This document shows, piece after piece, positions 24,501-35,990 of a stretch of 64,000 nt of DNA. This DNA is from Adiantum capillus-veneris (Eukaryota; Streptophyta; Polypodiopsida; Polypodiales; Pteridaceae): the NCBI GenBank assembly GCA_014529385.2, contig CM043948.1, positions 19,652,951-19,716,950 of the forward strand, read 5' to 3'. The notes beneath the pieces are model-generated. The model did no database searches. It had not been told where the DNA came from and saw nothing but the letters and a program-made list of their open reading frames with translations. How positions within the stretch are numbered: position 1 is the stretch's first letter; each line of letters begins with the position of its first letter. Made by a program: the position numbers and the translations under genes.

Positions 24501-25232
24501 CCATTTCCACCATATGTGAAACTTAGCAAACAATATTGTCCTGTGTCTGAGGAAGAACAGGCTGAAATGGATAAGATTCCATATGCGTCTGCAGTGGGTA
24601 GTTTGATGTATGCAATGATTTCTACTCGCCCAGACATTGCATTTGCAGTGGGATTAGTAAGTCGATACATGTCAAACCCAGGCAAGAAACATTGGGAGGC
24701 AGTGAAAGGAATATTGAGATACCTGAAAGCTACAAAGAGTATGCGTATATGCTATGGGAGTCAGGAGCTAAGTGTAAAGGGTTTTACAGACTCAGATTAT
24801 GCAGGTGACTTAGACAACCGAAGGTCTACGTCAGGGTATGTCTTTACATTGGCTGGTGGAGCAGTATCATGGCATTCTAGATTACAAGATTGTGTTACTC
24901 AGTCTACTACAGAGGCTGAATATGTTGCAACATCAGAGGCATGCAAAGAATCAATTTGGCTTAATCGACTAGTAACAGATTTGGGAATCAAAGAAGAGAT
25001 GCCTGTGTTATATTGTGATAGTCAAAGTGCTATACAATTGGCTCGCAATCTAGTTTATCACTCAAAGACAAAGCATGTGGATGTGAAGTATCATTTCATC
25101 AGGGAAATGCTCGAGGATAAGCAACTTCAGCTTGTCAAAGTTCACACCACAGAAAATCTTGTTGATCTACTTACAAAAGGACTTCCCTCAGAGAGCTTTG
25201 CGCATTTTCACAAGCAGTTAGGTGTAGGGTAG
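21590..25232 (+). pseudogene. copia-A gag-pol polyprotein, disrupted
   Basis: Gag lacks about its first 110 residues, and the retained part starts at WLKKLLDLKMKEG. The zinc knuckle CYHCCKKGHMKRDC is near 21973-22014, protease WIIDSGASLHVS near 22218, GAG-pre-integrase WHSRLGHMSKKGMEIL near 22590, integrase FIDDYSR, LRTDNGGEY and PQNGVAERMN, RT with LYVDDMLIAG near 24270, and RNase H FTDSDYAGD and STTEAEYVA to the stop at 25232. Compared with copia-B it has a 19-bp deletion near 22331, a TAT to TAG nonsense at 22648-22650 and a one-base loss near 22862. RT and RNase H (22911-25232, 773 codons) are intact. Confidence 0.95.
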
Positions 25233-25321
25233 TACATCACTTCTCTACATCTCTTGTATATTAGCTTGTATAGTAGCTTCTCTCACACTTAAAGTACCAC
25301 ATTGGACTTTAAGTGGGAGGT

Positions 25322-25501
25322 TGTTGGGGTATAAAGCCCAATGTGGTCCCCCAGGTAAGTGGGCGGGCCGCCAGGTATGTACACATATTCTTTTGTAAAA
25401 ACCTAATAAGAACTCACTATGCTCTACACATTACAGTAGAGCGAGTTCACCATATCGTCGTGCTCTTCTTCTCGCGTCGCACTTCCGCTCGTACTCCTTC
25501 A
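25322..25501 (+). repeat. copia-A 3' LTR
   Basis: 180 bp, preceded by the polypurine tract and followed by the target duplication ATTTA. A CT-rich 14-bp stretch of the 5' LTR is missing. Confidence 0.95.
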
Positions 25502-25506
25502 ATTTA

Positions 25507-26028
25507 TAGATAGTGGCAATGCTAAATAATGATTACATCAATTCAGACTTGGGGATAAAGTTAATCACTACTCATAAAGAGCTCACTCTAATAGTAAACT
25601 ATCTAAATCTCAAATTATGAATTTAATAAAACATAAGACATTAGGGGTTGCCACAAAGTCCAATAATGGGAGATTTATTCTATTAATTGCTATCACATTA
25701 TTGTCTTGCACATACATGTCATTGATCTGCTAACACACCACCCGACAAGTGATCATATTTCCATAGTTCAACTTAGCAATGAAATGCTCGCAAAATATAT
25801 TGAATAATCCATAAATTTATCAAAATACAAGTTTCATTACACACCCAAGGGTTGAAAGACAATTGTCCTCAATTATTACCAAAACCAAACTAGCATTAGT
25901 GGTGGCCAGTCACTTGTAGAATGCTCTAGTAAATCGTGTTTGTTAGGAAATAGGATGTAGCTAAGTAGATGAATGAGTAGTTTACTTAATGGAGAGAGAC
26001 AAATTTTCACACACGAGAGATTATAGAG

Positions 26029-26067
<39 letters not shown>

Positions 26068-26160
26068 CACGATATACATGGTTCACCCAATGTGGGCTAC
26101 ATCCATGAGAAAATATCAAAGCATAATGCACTAAACCTTGTAGTCACATGCTTTGAACTA
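25507..26160. other. non-coding with (GA)n microsatellite
   Basis: AT-rich sequence between copia-A and gypsy-4 without recognisable coding content. A GA microsatellite lies at about 26029-26068. It may include the 3' end or LTR of gypsy-4, but no LTR end can be fixed. Confidence 0.5.
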
Positions 26161-27321
26161 TTATAAGCAAATTCCAATATAGGCAAGTAGTCTTCCCAAT
26201 TGGTTTGCTTCTTACTAATGTACGCTTGTAGCATATCCTCTAGCACTTGATTAACTCTTTCGGTTTGACCATCTATTTTTGATGGGCAAGTAGTCTTCCC
26301 AATTGGTTTGCTTCTTACTAATGTACGCTTGTAGCATATCCTCTAGCACTTGATTAACTCTTTCGGTTTGACCATCTATTTTTGAATGATCATCTGTACT
26401 AAGATTAAGTATAGTTTTCAACTTTTGAAACACAGCTCTCCAGAAGTGATTATCGAACTTTTGATCTCTGTCACTAATGATACTAGCTAGAAGACCATAG
26501 AGTTTATATATATGCTCTACAAATAGCCTTGCTATTTTTGGTGTCTTAATCGTAGTCTTAGTGGGAATGAATCGACCCATCTTTGTTGGACGGTCTACAA
26601 TTACCCATATGTCATCATGGCCATGATTTGTAGTCGACAATCCTACTATAAAATCCATAGAGATACTCTCCCACTTACCTTGTGGAATCTCTAAAGGATG
26701 TAAAAGGCCACCTACCTTGAGGCACTTTGCCTTATTAACATTGCATTGTTGGTAGTCTAGTATTTACTCTTGAGCATCATGATGTAGGCCTGGCCAATAA
26801 AATTGCCATCTAACTAAGACATATGTCTTACAAGTACGTGGATGACCAGCACTTGGACTATTGTGACCCTCAATTACTATTTGGTGCCTAGTGTATGAGT
26901 CCTTTGGCACACATACTCTACCCTTGTGGAGTAAGTAGCCATTATAAATGGAAAAATTCTTCCATTGCTTATGCTCTACTTGAGTAGGGATGGAGCTCTG
27001 TGTGTTGGAGTTTTTATCTGCTCGTGCAGAGACATGTTGATCTAGCTGTACAGTGACATGTGAGTGTGAGGGATCCCTTCTCAAAATTGCACTCCACACT
27101 TTAGTATATGATTGATCTTGTGCAGACTTGCCACGTAATGACTCCAAAAATGCACTCTTTATTTCCATGAAAGCAATTGAATAAATTTGAGGCATCCGAC
27201 TTAGTGCATCCGCTACTATATCATATCGCCCCTTGCAATATTGTAGCTTACAATCATAATCTTGAAGGATCTTTGCCCATCTAGATTTTGACCTTTCAAG
27301 TCTGTTTGAGTAGTAAACCAT
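26160..27321 (-). pseudogene. gypsy-4 RNase H end and integrase
   Basis: 27321 to about 26764 carries the RNase H C-terminus (CKGRYDIVADALSRMPQ) and the integrase zinc domain (GHNSPSAGHPRTCKTYVLV). 26658-26251 holds the DDE core (MDFIVGLSTTNHGHDDIWVI, SIISDRDQKFDNHFW, KIDGQTERVNQVL). The second catalytic region reads SDRDQKF and the glutamate is in QTERVN. The region between 26659 and 26763 has a stop. The C-terminal part of the integrase is lost beyond a 103-bp tandem duplication. Confidence 0.85.
26182..26387. repeat. 103-bp tandem duplication in gypsy-4 integrase
   Basis: Two copies start with GGCAAGTAGTCTTCCCAATT at 26182 and 26285 and are nearly identical. It is a recent local duplication within the integrase that shifts the frame at its 3' end. 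Confidence 0.95.
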
Positions 27322-28290
27322 TTAATACTCTCATGATCAAAAACTACTTCAAACTCGGCATCATATAAATAGTGTCGCCACTTTCGTAAAGCGTGAATTA
27401 TGGCATAGAGCTCTCTCTAATAGACATAATAATTATCTTGAGATCTATCCAACTTTTTACTTTCAAAGGCTATAGGTCTTCCCTCCTGGATAAGTACCAC
27501 ACTACTTTCTTTATCACTAGCATCAGTCTCTACCACAAACGGCTTAAGTGGGTCAACGATTGCTAGGATGGGAGCAGTGGCTACAGCTACCTTGAGTTGT
27601 TCAAAATTGCGTTGTTGGGCTTCTTCCCAAGAAAAGATCTTACCTTTTGCTTTAAGTTGATACGTCATAGTAACAACGTTGGCATAATCACGGATATATT
27701 GTGGATAAAATCAAGCCATGCCTAAGAAGATTTGAAGCTCCTCAACCGTGTTGGGATGTGGACATCGAAGAATGACAACGACCTTGTTAGTTTCCATTTT
27801 GATTCCAGAATAAGAGATCACATGATTGAGGTACTGTATCTCTGTTTTAAAGAAACAACACTTGCTTTGCTTAGCATATAGAGTGTGAGCTTGTAGCTGT
27901 TTGAACACTAATCTTAAGTGTTTTATGTGTTCATCTTCAATCTTACTATAAATGAGAATGTCATCAAGGAAAACCACAATAATTTTTCCAAGATAGGGAT
28001 GTAGGGAACTATCCATGAGTGTCATAAATGTAGCTGGAGCATTGTTTAAACCAAATTTAGGCATAGCCAAAAACTCAAAATGCCCAAAGTGTGTTCTAAA
28101 GGCAGTTTTAGAGATATCTTTCAAAAGGATATGCACCTGGTTGTAACCTGAACGAAGATCTATCTTTGTATAGTACCTTTCCCCATGGAGTTGGTCAAAC
28201 AACTCATCCACTCGAGGCAAAGGATACTTGTTCTTGATGGTTATGGCATTTAATCCACAATAATCTACACACATGGGCATAGTGCCATCT
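27322..28290 (-). pseudogene. gypsy-4 reverse transcriptase and RNase H N-terminus
   Basis: 28280-27711 reads VDYCGLNAITIKNKYPLPRV, LRSGYNQVHI and the intact catalytic VFLDDILIYS, then the thumb. After a stop, 27668-27417 carries the RNase H start (FVVETDASDKESSVVLIQEG). A stop at 28281-28283 and others separate these pieces, so the chain is not translatable. Confidence 0.88.
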
Positions 28291-28951
28291 TTCTATTTTA
28301 CCAATAGAATTGGTGATGCCCAAGGCGAAGTGCTAGGTATAATGAAACCACGGGCAATGTAGTCATCCAACTGACTCTCAACCTCCTTGGCCTCACTAGC
28401 ACTCATACGATAAGGTGGTTTACTCACCAGATTAGTGCATGGCAGGGCATCTACACCATGCTGCACATCACATGTAGGGGATAAACCCGCCACTAAATCA
28501 CTTGAGAATACATCACTATACTCTGTGAGTAAGCGAGTCAAAATTTTTTGTGCAAAAGGAGAAAGTAAACTAGAGTTATGATGGGATGGAGAATCTTGTA
28601 ATTCCTGTAATGTTTGTTTTACAACAGTTGCACATTGCTCAATAGAATTGAAATTGAGAGCACTTTTCTCTTTACAATTGTTAACACTTTCATTATCATT
28701 AAAGTTCATTGCACTTTGCTCACCATAACTAGAATTCACATCACTTTGCTCTTGAGAATTCACAAGACTTGGAGACAAGCAGTAACACAAAAAGACTTAA
28801 TCTATTGAATCTGCTTTCTGTAAAATAGAAAGCTCGGTTGTACATATAAGAGGTTCAGATGGTATATTTTTCTTACCAAGCAAAAGCACATGTTTACCAT
28901 TGGCCATAAAGGATAGGGATTTGTGTTCATAACTAGTGTACAATGTGTTTC
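28291..28951 (-). pseudogene. gypsy-4 protease-RT spacer and RT N-terminus
   Basis: The 165-codon frame ending at 28293 has an Asn/Ser-rich N-terminal half and then PPYRMSASEAKEVESQLDDY and FIIPSTSPWASPILLVK, the beginning of gypsy RT. 28800-28951 is the end of the protease domain in broken frame. Confidence 0.75.
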
Positions 28952-29924
28952 CTAAACCATGTTTACCCACTCCCGTCCTAAAACTACATCAGCACGGTCC
29001 ATGTTCATGACTTGAAAGTCAAGGGTCATTGTATGATCTTGAACAATAAGCTCAACCCCTTGAACTACTGTGTCCCATACTTCTTTATCATTTCCAAACA
29101 TCTGTTCTACAACATACTTGTGGGAGCAAGGAGTCTGTGTAAGCTTTAATTTCTTGACTAGCTTATAGTTCAAGAAGTTATGAGTTGCACCATCATCCAC
29201 TAAAATACGAACACGTTGTTCGTTAATAGTGCCATGCATGCAAATCAGCTCATGGGGGCCAAAGGTGGGCTGACACATTGAAGCAGGCACACAACACATG
29301 TGCTTTTTTTCCATATGAAGAACCTCTACATCACAATATTTAGGAGATGAATGTAATGTGAGGCGTTGCACCATGTGCATAACCTTTTCTTTGCCTTGCA
29401 AAAGAGGACACTCCTTCTTGTTATGTTGGTCCAAAAGACATTTGAAACACAAATTGTGTTCCTTTGCACGCTCAAAATCAACAGTGTTGAGAGACCCACA
29501 TGGTGTATCTCATGATTGCTTAGGTTTCTTAACCTCTTGTGGGCATGCAAAGGTAGATTGTCTCTTATTCCTCTTGGAACGTGTGGGAGATCTACCTCAC
29601 CATTGGCTCTTAGCCACATTTCTCTTAACAAAATTATTCTTAGAGTAGGGAACATTTCCCTTTCTCTCTTGGTCATCATCGTATCTTTGGGCATGACCGA
29701 TGGCTTCTTCCAAAGTTTTTGGATGTTGGATTTTGACATGAAGACAATAGTCTTTGTCAAGACTCCTATCTCTCCACCTTCGAATATGTTTGAGGCCTTG
29801 GAACTGAGGCTTGGGATAGTTAATGCTTTCTACCAAGTTTATGTAATGATCATGATGCATGAAGCTTTCCATCTTCATTGCATCACCTAAGTCACAAGGA
29901 ACACAAAGATTGCATTGTACCAAG
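28952..29924 (-). pseudogene. gypsy-4 gag and aspartic protease
   Basis: The gag C-terminal part is at 29923-29597. The zinc knuckle CFKCLLDQHNKKEC (CX2CX4HX4C) lies near 29449-29407. The retropepsin site VRILVDDGATHNFLNYKLV (near 29205-29150) has Asp in place of the usual Ser after the catalytic Asp (DDGATHNF). The capsid N-terminus is missing, because at about 29925 the sequence switches to the plus-strand gag of gypsy-5. Confidence 0.85.
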
Positions 29925-30804
29925 TCTCTCTTGATGAGAGAAAATTATGTAGACAAGTTTTGGGATTTACATCTCAAGGCTACTGTCTTTCAAAAGATAG
30001 ACTTTGCCAAGGAAAAGCAACAGTTTTGTGCGGGATTACCTGAAGAGATGGCCGAGTATGTCAACTCATTAGGTGAATTTTGGACTCACAAAGGGGACCT
30101 TTAAGGAGTTTGATTTTACCTCTCTCTACCAAAACGGGCGCATGGATAAATTTTTGCAAACAAACTCCAAAGTTGGCGGAGGTTTGATAGTTAGAATGTC
30201 CTCTTTCAAGCTCTATCTACTGATATATAGCACGCCATGAGATTCCTCATATTTTAGAAGATTGTTTTTTTGATTCACCTATGATGTGACAACTCTGTCG
30301 GAATCTAAGTGAATCAAAAAAGGAATCCGAGGAATCTCATGGCGTGCTATATATCAGTAGATAGAGCTTAAAGAGGACATTCTAATTGTCAAACCTCCCC
30401 CAACTTTGGAGTTTGTTTGCAAAAATTTATCCATGCACCCGTTTTGGTAGAGAGAGGTAAAGTCAAACTCCTTAAAGGGCCCCTTTGTGAGTCCAAATTT
30501 CACCTAATGCTCAACGGCCTGGCTCTATCCCCGAAGTAATCCACCACACCATGGTTGCTTTGGGCATCAACTTCCAACAAGGGGCTAGACGGGATGTCAA
30601 TCCCATGGAAAGTAAAGACAAAAGTGATGCCAAGGAGAAAACCAATGCCCAAAATTCTTCCCAAGGCAAGTCCACCACCACCACCAACAACAATTGGTCC
30701 AAGGAGAAGGGAGTTTACAAAGGTAAAATCAAAGTTTCTCCTAAAGATCTTGAAGCTTTTTGCAAGGACCATAAATGTTTTAAGTGTGGGGAGCAAGGAC
30801 ATAG
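29925..30804 (+). pseudogene. gypsy-5 gag, interrupted by hairpin element and gypsy-6
   Basis: Capsid residues ENYVDKFWDLHLKATVFQKI and GLPEEMAEYVN precede the hairpin insertion. After it come RPGSIPEVIHHTMVALGINF, a Thr/Asn/Lys-rich linker and the start of the zinc knuckle (CFKCGEQGH). The knuckle is completed beyond gypsy-6 at 46235 (SYRSC). The N-terminus is missing at the junction with gypsy-4. Confidence 0.85.
30067..30509. mobile_element. 443-bp hairpin (foldback/MITE-like) element
   Basis: A near-perfect inverted repeat: about 175-bp arms (30067-30245 and 30335-30509) begin CATTAGGTGAA and end TTTCACCTAATG, with a shorter second stem (TTTTTGATTCAC / GTGAATCAAAAA) inside the loop. TCAAC stands just outside on both sides (30061-30065 and 30511-30515) and may be a target duplication, though excision at that repeat does not restore the gag frame. 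There is no coding content. The length and symmetry suit a MITE or a precursor of hairpin small RNAs. Confidence 0.85.
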
Positions 30805-32388
30805 TGATAGCCAGAAATGACATACCCTATAGGGTGGCCTCTACACCACACATAGCCTGAACATCCCCAAGCATCATCTCAAGGTAAGAGTAATCCTATA
30901 GGTAGAGAAGGGCACCACCTAGCATAAGTGCGGCTAGGATGCAGACATACATGACTTGGATCTTGGAACTAGGGATGCATGATGGAATGCGAGTGCCATA
31001 TGGTTCATGGCAAAGTTGGTGTTAGTGGGGAGGTTAGTTGAGGAAAAACATCAAGATGATGCAACTACTGACGCTGTCAATCACCAACATCGAGAGCGGC
31101 CCAAGGTAGCATGGTGTCGATGCATTCAATCCTAGCGTGCTCATGTTGCCTTATGGGAGAGTAGTGACTGCCTTATGTGCATGGGGTGGTCGTGACTAGT
31201 AACTCAACCATGGTGTGGTGGAGAATGGGGAAAATGGTGATGTTTCCAATGCTAAAATGCCCAAGCTTGCAACCAAACATGATGCCATGAGTTCTCTAGC
31301 TTTGGGGGGGTGCATTATGTGCTTAGTGGTTCTTGAAATGTAGAGTGCATGGAGCTAATGCGTTCCTCCTTCACTTGTGTCTTCTTTTGTGCTTAACGGA
31401 GGCCTCTTTATATAGGCTTGAGAGGTGGTCCTTACCCAATGGTCCTTGCAAATATCCATTGGTTGCTGTAGAAGGTCTAGATGCTTCTCTAGTAAGAGAG
31501 ATAGAGAGGGAGAGAAGGTAGAGATAGAGAGAGAGGAAAGAGTGGGGTGGGAAGAGTTTCTTTTTACAATCCACTAGCCCTGGCTAGGTTATTAGGGAAG
31601 AGTGGAGTTCGGGGCATTTACAAGGGGTTTTGTTGATGGTTCGGGTGGTCGGTGTGAGGTTTAAGGCTGCCAAAATTGGTATTTGTTGCGAGAAGCCGAG
31701 ATGCTACATGTTACTTCCTGTCGGTGCCAGCCGGGGATGCCTTCGGTGCCACTTCTTGTTTTGTGGTTGGCCGCGCGAGCTCATCGTCTTTGACGATGGT
31801 GTGGATGTCGTATTTTTTCCTCTTTTTTCATCGTGGGTCCGTATATGCGTGCATGCACTGTGTGTGTGCATGTGTGTGTGTATTTGTGAGCGCGTTTATG
31901 TGTGTCGGTGCTTGTGAGTGCATCTATGCGTGAGTTTGTTTAGGCGTGTGTATATATGTGAGTGCGTGAGTGTGAGTATGTGTTTATGTGTTGTGTGTGC
32001 GTGCATATGTGTATGTATATGCGTGCGTATATGCACGAGAAGAGGGTGTGGTGTGTGGGAACGAGCAAGAGGGGGGGTAATTTTTATAAAACATGTGTAT
32101 ATAATATATATATATATACACTTTTTTTTTAACGTGCTTATTGTGTGCAAGAAAACAGAGTGAGAGAACGAGAGTGAGAGAGGGAGCGCTGGGGAGCGAT
32201 GGGAGGGGGAGAGTGTATGTGTGTGTGTCTATGTGTGTATGTGAATTTAGAGAGAAAGTGTACTCTCGGTGATGTTGCACTTGCACAAGCCTGCAAGAGA
32301 GAGAGAGATGGAGAGCGAGCTTCCGGGCTGCTCTTGGCCGACACAGAGAGCGAGGGAGGGAGTGTGAGAGAGTTGGTGTGTGGGTGTG

Positions 32389-32467
<79 letters not shown>

Positions 32468-32608
32468 ATGCACCATTGGCGGCTTGCGGGCTTGACAACA
32501 CAGAGCACGAAAGAGGAAGAGGGAGGCTTTGGTTTGTGGTGGCCCGCCAATGGAAACGAGAGAGGGGGGGTGAGGTCAACGGGGTGGGGTGGGGTGTGGG
32601 TGGTTGAG

Positions 32609-32652
<44 letters not shown>

Positions 32653-33194
32653 GTGAGAGGGGGGGGAAGATAGTGAAAGAGAAAGGGAACGTGGCCCGCC
32701 GGTGGGAAGAAAACAAGAGGGGAGAGTGAGGTCGAGGGAGTGTGGACGAGAGGGAAGAGGGAGGGATGAGGTATGGGGGCCCGCTAGTGGAGTATGGACA
32801 AGCGAGAGGTAAGAGAGAGAGGAAATAATTAAAAAAATGTGAAAGGGGTGTGTGTATAAATAATGCAAGAGAGAGACTGCTGACTCTGGTTCATGCATGG
32901 CGGCCCGCCAATGGAAAAGAACAATGTAGGCTTGTTTTATTGGCTAGATGGTAGAGAATCAGGGTAAGAGATACAGAGATGGTGCTTTAAAAGGGAAAAC
33001 GCGGCAGCCTATTGCATGCGCACGAGCAAGGAAGGGGGAATTGGTGGTGGAAGTAATAAGAGAAAACAAACATTTTTTTTATTTGTGTTACCTCATGCTC
33101 CTGAATGTGGCTTATTCTTGCGGTTTGGGTTTCAAAAACTGAGAACTTTAACTCTTAGGCCAGGCTAGAGGGCGGTGCGGCTAACCCGGTACCA
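30805..33194 (-). repeat. gypsy-6 3' LTR
   Basis: 2,390 bp. Contains GT-rich stretches (31860-32030), TATA-like ATATAATATATATATATAC near 32099-32117 and GA microsatellites (32394-32460 and 32612-32650). The numerous Leu-Ser and Arg-Glu frames on both strands, including a 304-codon one, come from these repeats and are not genes. Confidence 0.9.
32394..32460. repeat. (GA)n microsatellite in gypsy-6 LTR
   Basis: Uninterrupted GA repeat of about 67 bp. A second block lies at 32612-32650. Confidence 0.95.
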
Positions 33195-33211
33195 TTAGCC
33201 CTCCCCCTAAG
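33195..33211 (-). other. gypsy-6 polypurine tract
   Basis: The minus strand reads TTAGGGGGAGGGCTAA immediately before the 3' LTR start TGGTACC. It is nearly the same as the gypsy-3 tract at 18347-18360. Confidence 0.8.
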
Positions 33212-33318
33212 GTTAGGGGCATTCATGCCTCTAACTCATCTGTTTGATCATTGTTGTCGGAGGTGGAGGTTGATGGTGTATCCTCATCATGAATGTCGAT
33301 AGGTGGAGTCTGATCAAA

Positions 33319-34690
33319 TCAAAGAAAATAAGGTTTGAGCCGCCAACCATTTACTCTTGTCTTATGAAGCTTGCCATTAGCTTCCATAAGCTCGTAGCTC
33401 CCATTGGCATACTTTTTCTTGATGATGAAAGGGCCCTCCCATCGGAGTAGGAGATTCTTATCTTTGCGTGTGTCGAAGCGATTGTCGTAGCGAACTCCAA
33501 CATGCCTTTCTTTAAATATTTGCACCGAAGATGCTAGTTGATATTTTTCCATTTGTGCTCTGCGTGTGCCGCATAATAATTGATTGCTTCTTCTCTGTCC
33601 AACTGTAGTCTTTCCAAGTCGAGGATGTGATCTCTCAAATGCATGCTGGGCCGTTGAAGCTGGCTTGCCATCACTCTGAGACTTGCTAGTTGCACCTCAA
33701 TAGGAAAGATTTCCTCCTTGCCAAATACCAAATGATATGGGGTGAACCCCAAAGATGTACGGAATGAGGTTCTGTAGGCCCACAAAGTTGGGAGTAGATA
33801 CTTATCTGAGTCTCCAGGATGATTGTTAACCTTCTTGGTGATCATTTTACAAACCATTCCATTCACTTTCTCAACTAGGCCATTACATTGAGGGTAATAT
33901 GGTGATGAGTGCGTCCTTGTAATGCCAAGTTTTTGCATTAACTCTCCTACTAAATCTGCTCTAAAACCTGGCCCTCTATCAGAGATGATTTCTAATGGTG
34001 TGATAAACCTGCAGCATATGTGCTCATAGACAAACTTAGCTACCTCTACAGTTGTGATCCTAGTTGTGGCTGTAGCCTCCACCCATCTAGTCATATAGTT
34101 GACTCCCATGATGATGTAGAACTTCCCTGAGTTGGCCCTAGGCAATGGTCGTATGGCATCTATACCCCATTTTTCAAATGGTCCATATGAAAGGATAGGT
34201 GTTTGTGGTTCAGGCATGAGTGACTTGGTGCTGGCCTTTTGACATAACTTACATGTCTTACACCAATGGTGTACATCATTGTTGAGGCTAGGCCATACGA
34301 AACCAGCCTCCAAGATTTTCCTACCTGTAATATCTAGGGCAAAGTGACCACCACAAACACCATCATGACAATTGGCAATTACCCCCCTAATTTCATTAGA
34401 GAGAGGAAACTTCCTGAGTATTTGGTCCTTTTACCCTTACAATACAAACCATCATTGATAAGCCGATACCTTGTGGCCTTCCGGGTAAGCCATTGCTTCT
34501 GTCCTTTCATTAAATCCGGTGGAAATTCCCCATTTCCAAAAAATGCATGATGTCAGGTAAAGTGTCACTACCTTGAAATAGAGGGAGATTTAGCTTTATA
34601 GGCCCAACCACCACTTATTGCACTCTTTCACTTGCTAGGGCATCAGCTTCATGGTTTTGAGCCCTTGGGATGTGGTGTAATTGAACTGCT
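33319..34690 (-). pseudogene. gypsy-6 integrase
   Basis: 34313-33534 contains the end of the zinc domain (HWCKTCKLCQ) and the DDE core: GIDAIRPLP (D1), IISDRGPGF (D2), PQCNGLVEKVNG (E), then LWAYRTSFRTSLGFTPYHLV. The C-terminal part in 33552-33319 (HVGVRYDNRFDTRK, GWRLKPYFL) is in a shifted frame overlapping by 19 bases, so one frameshift is present. The N-terminal zinc-domain histidines fall in the broken stretch 34314-34690. Confidence 0.88.
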
Positions 34691-35470
34691 TCAAACGTAC
34701 CCCAACAGAGTTTTTACACAACTTAAGTGAGCCCTCAAGCTAGGATTCTTGCATGTCCATACTCCATTTACTTGCCTTACCAAAAGTACAACATCCCCAA
34801 ATATGTTAAGGCTCTTTACCCCTTGCAAGACGCACCATTGTAAACCCTTGGTTAGTGTTGCATACTTAGCTCCATTGCTAGAATGTAGCACTATGACTGC
34901 AGTAGCTGCCTTGTCAGATGCTCCATCAAAGTAGAGAGTGTGTGCTCTTTCTACCACCGGTGGCTCTGGAAGCGATTGAATTCCATCCCCTTTATATTGC
35001 TTCACCTTCTTCTCAAAGTTTTGGTAGGTCATGAGCCCCCACAAACTTGCCCTTGTCGTGCTTTCCACATGTACCGTGTAGTTAAATTCTTGCAGACGAA
35101 CTAGCCATTTAGTAATCCTAGCAGAAAAATCCATGTGTTGTACAACATAGGGAAACATCTCATCCATGGTTAATATTACAAATTTCCTAGGCAGAAAATA
35201 TGACATGAACTTTGTAGTTGAAAATCTAAGGGCTAAGACTAGGTGTTCCACATGGGTGAAACCTTTCTCTGTTGTTGTCATCGTTCGACTGGAGAAGTAA
35301 ATTGGCCTCATGAAAGATGTTGTATCCTTCTGGAGTAGCACAGCCCCCATGGAGTCATCACCCACACTTGAGGTGACATAGAATTTCTCATCCCACTTAG
35401 GTGGTGAGATAGTTGGTAGGGTGGCTAAGACCTCCTTTACCTTGTTGTAGTGGTGTTCGCTCTCCTTGTC
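34691..35470 (-). pseudogene. gypsy-6 dual RNase H region
   Basis: The first RNase H is truncated at its start (GDDSMGAVLLQKD, PIYFSSRTMTTTEKGFTHVE). A linker follows, then a second archaeal-type RNase H (TLYFDGASDKAATAVIVL, LKGLQWCVLQG-like helix, FGDVVLLVRQVNGVWTCKN). The tandem arrangement is the hallmark of Tat-lineage elements. A stop after LLGYV at 34691 cuts the chain before the integrase. Confidence 0.85.
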
Positions 35471-35990
35471 CTAGGTGAAAGTTGATCTTTGAGTGAGCTG
35501 ATGCAGTGGTAGAACAAGTTGTGATAGTAGATGTATGAATCTACTCAAGATGCTCTTGAGTAGTTGTAGTTGTAGTTGTAGTTGTGATAGTAGTTGTAGC
35601 ACACTCTTATGGATGTTCCAAAGAACGGTTGAAAGACATATGTGACATATCTTTGGAATGTGACAGGTGCATTTGTGAGACCAAATGGCATAACTCTGTA
35701 TGCAAAAAAATCCCATGGCATAATAAAAGTGGGTTTTAGATGATCTTCCAAGGCTATGCATATTTGAAAATACCCAGAATAACCACCACACACGATGCAG
35801 CATTCAAAACCCGCCACTTCATTCAAAATTTCATTCAAGAAAGGAAGAGGAAAGTGGTCTCTCTTTGTAGCTGCATTAAATGGTTTGTAGTCAACATAGA
35901 TCCTCCACTTACCATTCCTTTTAGGCGTCACTACTACGGGTGACACCCACTCTGATTTTTCTATAGGATAGATGAACCCTGCTTCTATTA
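35471..35990 (-). pseudogene. gypsy-6 reverse transcriptase, internally deleted
   Basis: 35946-35620 codes MSPVVVTPKRNGKWRIYVDY, FNAATKRDHFPLPFLNEI and MPFGLTNAPVTFQRY. Directly after, a GTAGTT microsatellite (about 35556-35600) and unrelated sequence replace the palm segment with the catalytic FxDD motif and the thumb. The enzyme is therefore inactive. Confidence 0.85.

Larger units (their letters stand above)
21203..25501 (+). mobile_element. copia-A, near full-length Ty1/copia element
   Basis: Bounded by LTRs 21203-21396 and 25322-25501, with the 5-bp target duplication ATTTA at 21198-21202 and 25502-25506. The primer-binding site TGGTATCAGAGC is at 21399-21410 and the polypurine tract AAGTGGGAGGT ends at 25321. 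The domain order gag, protease, integrase, RT, RNase H is that of Ty1/copia. The 3' LTR lacks about 14 bp present in the 5' LTR. The 5' leader joins gag through an internal deletion near 21590. Confidence 0.97.

Noticed and set aside
31984-32898. Long Leu-Ser/His-Thr frame of 304 codons
   Set aside because: Produced by GA, GT and CA microsatellites within the gypsy-6 LTR. The same applies to frames at 40172-40690, 45259-45933 and 3786-4098.
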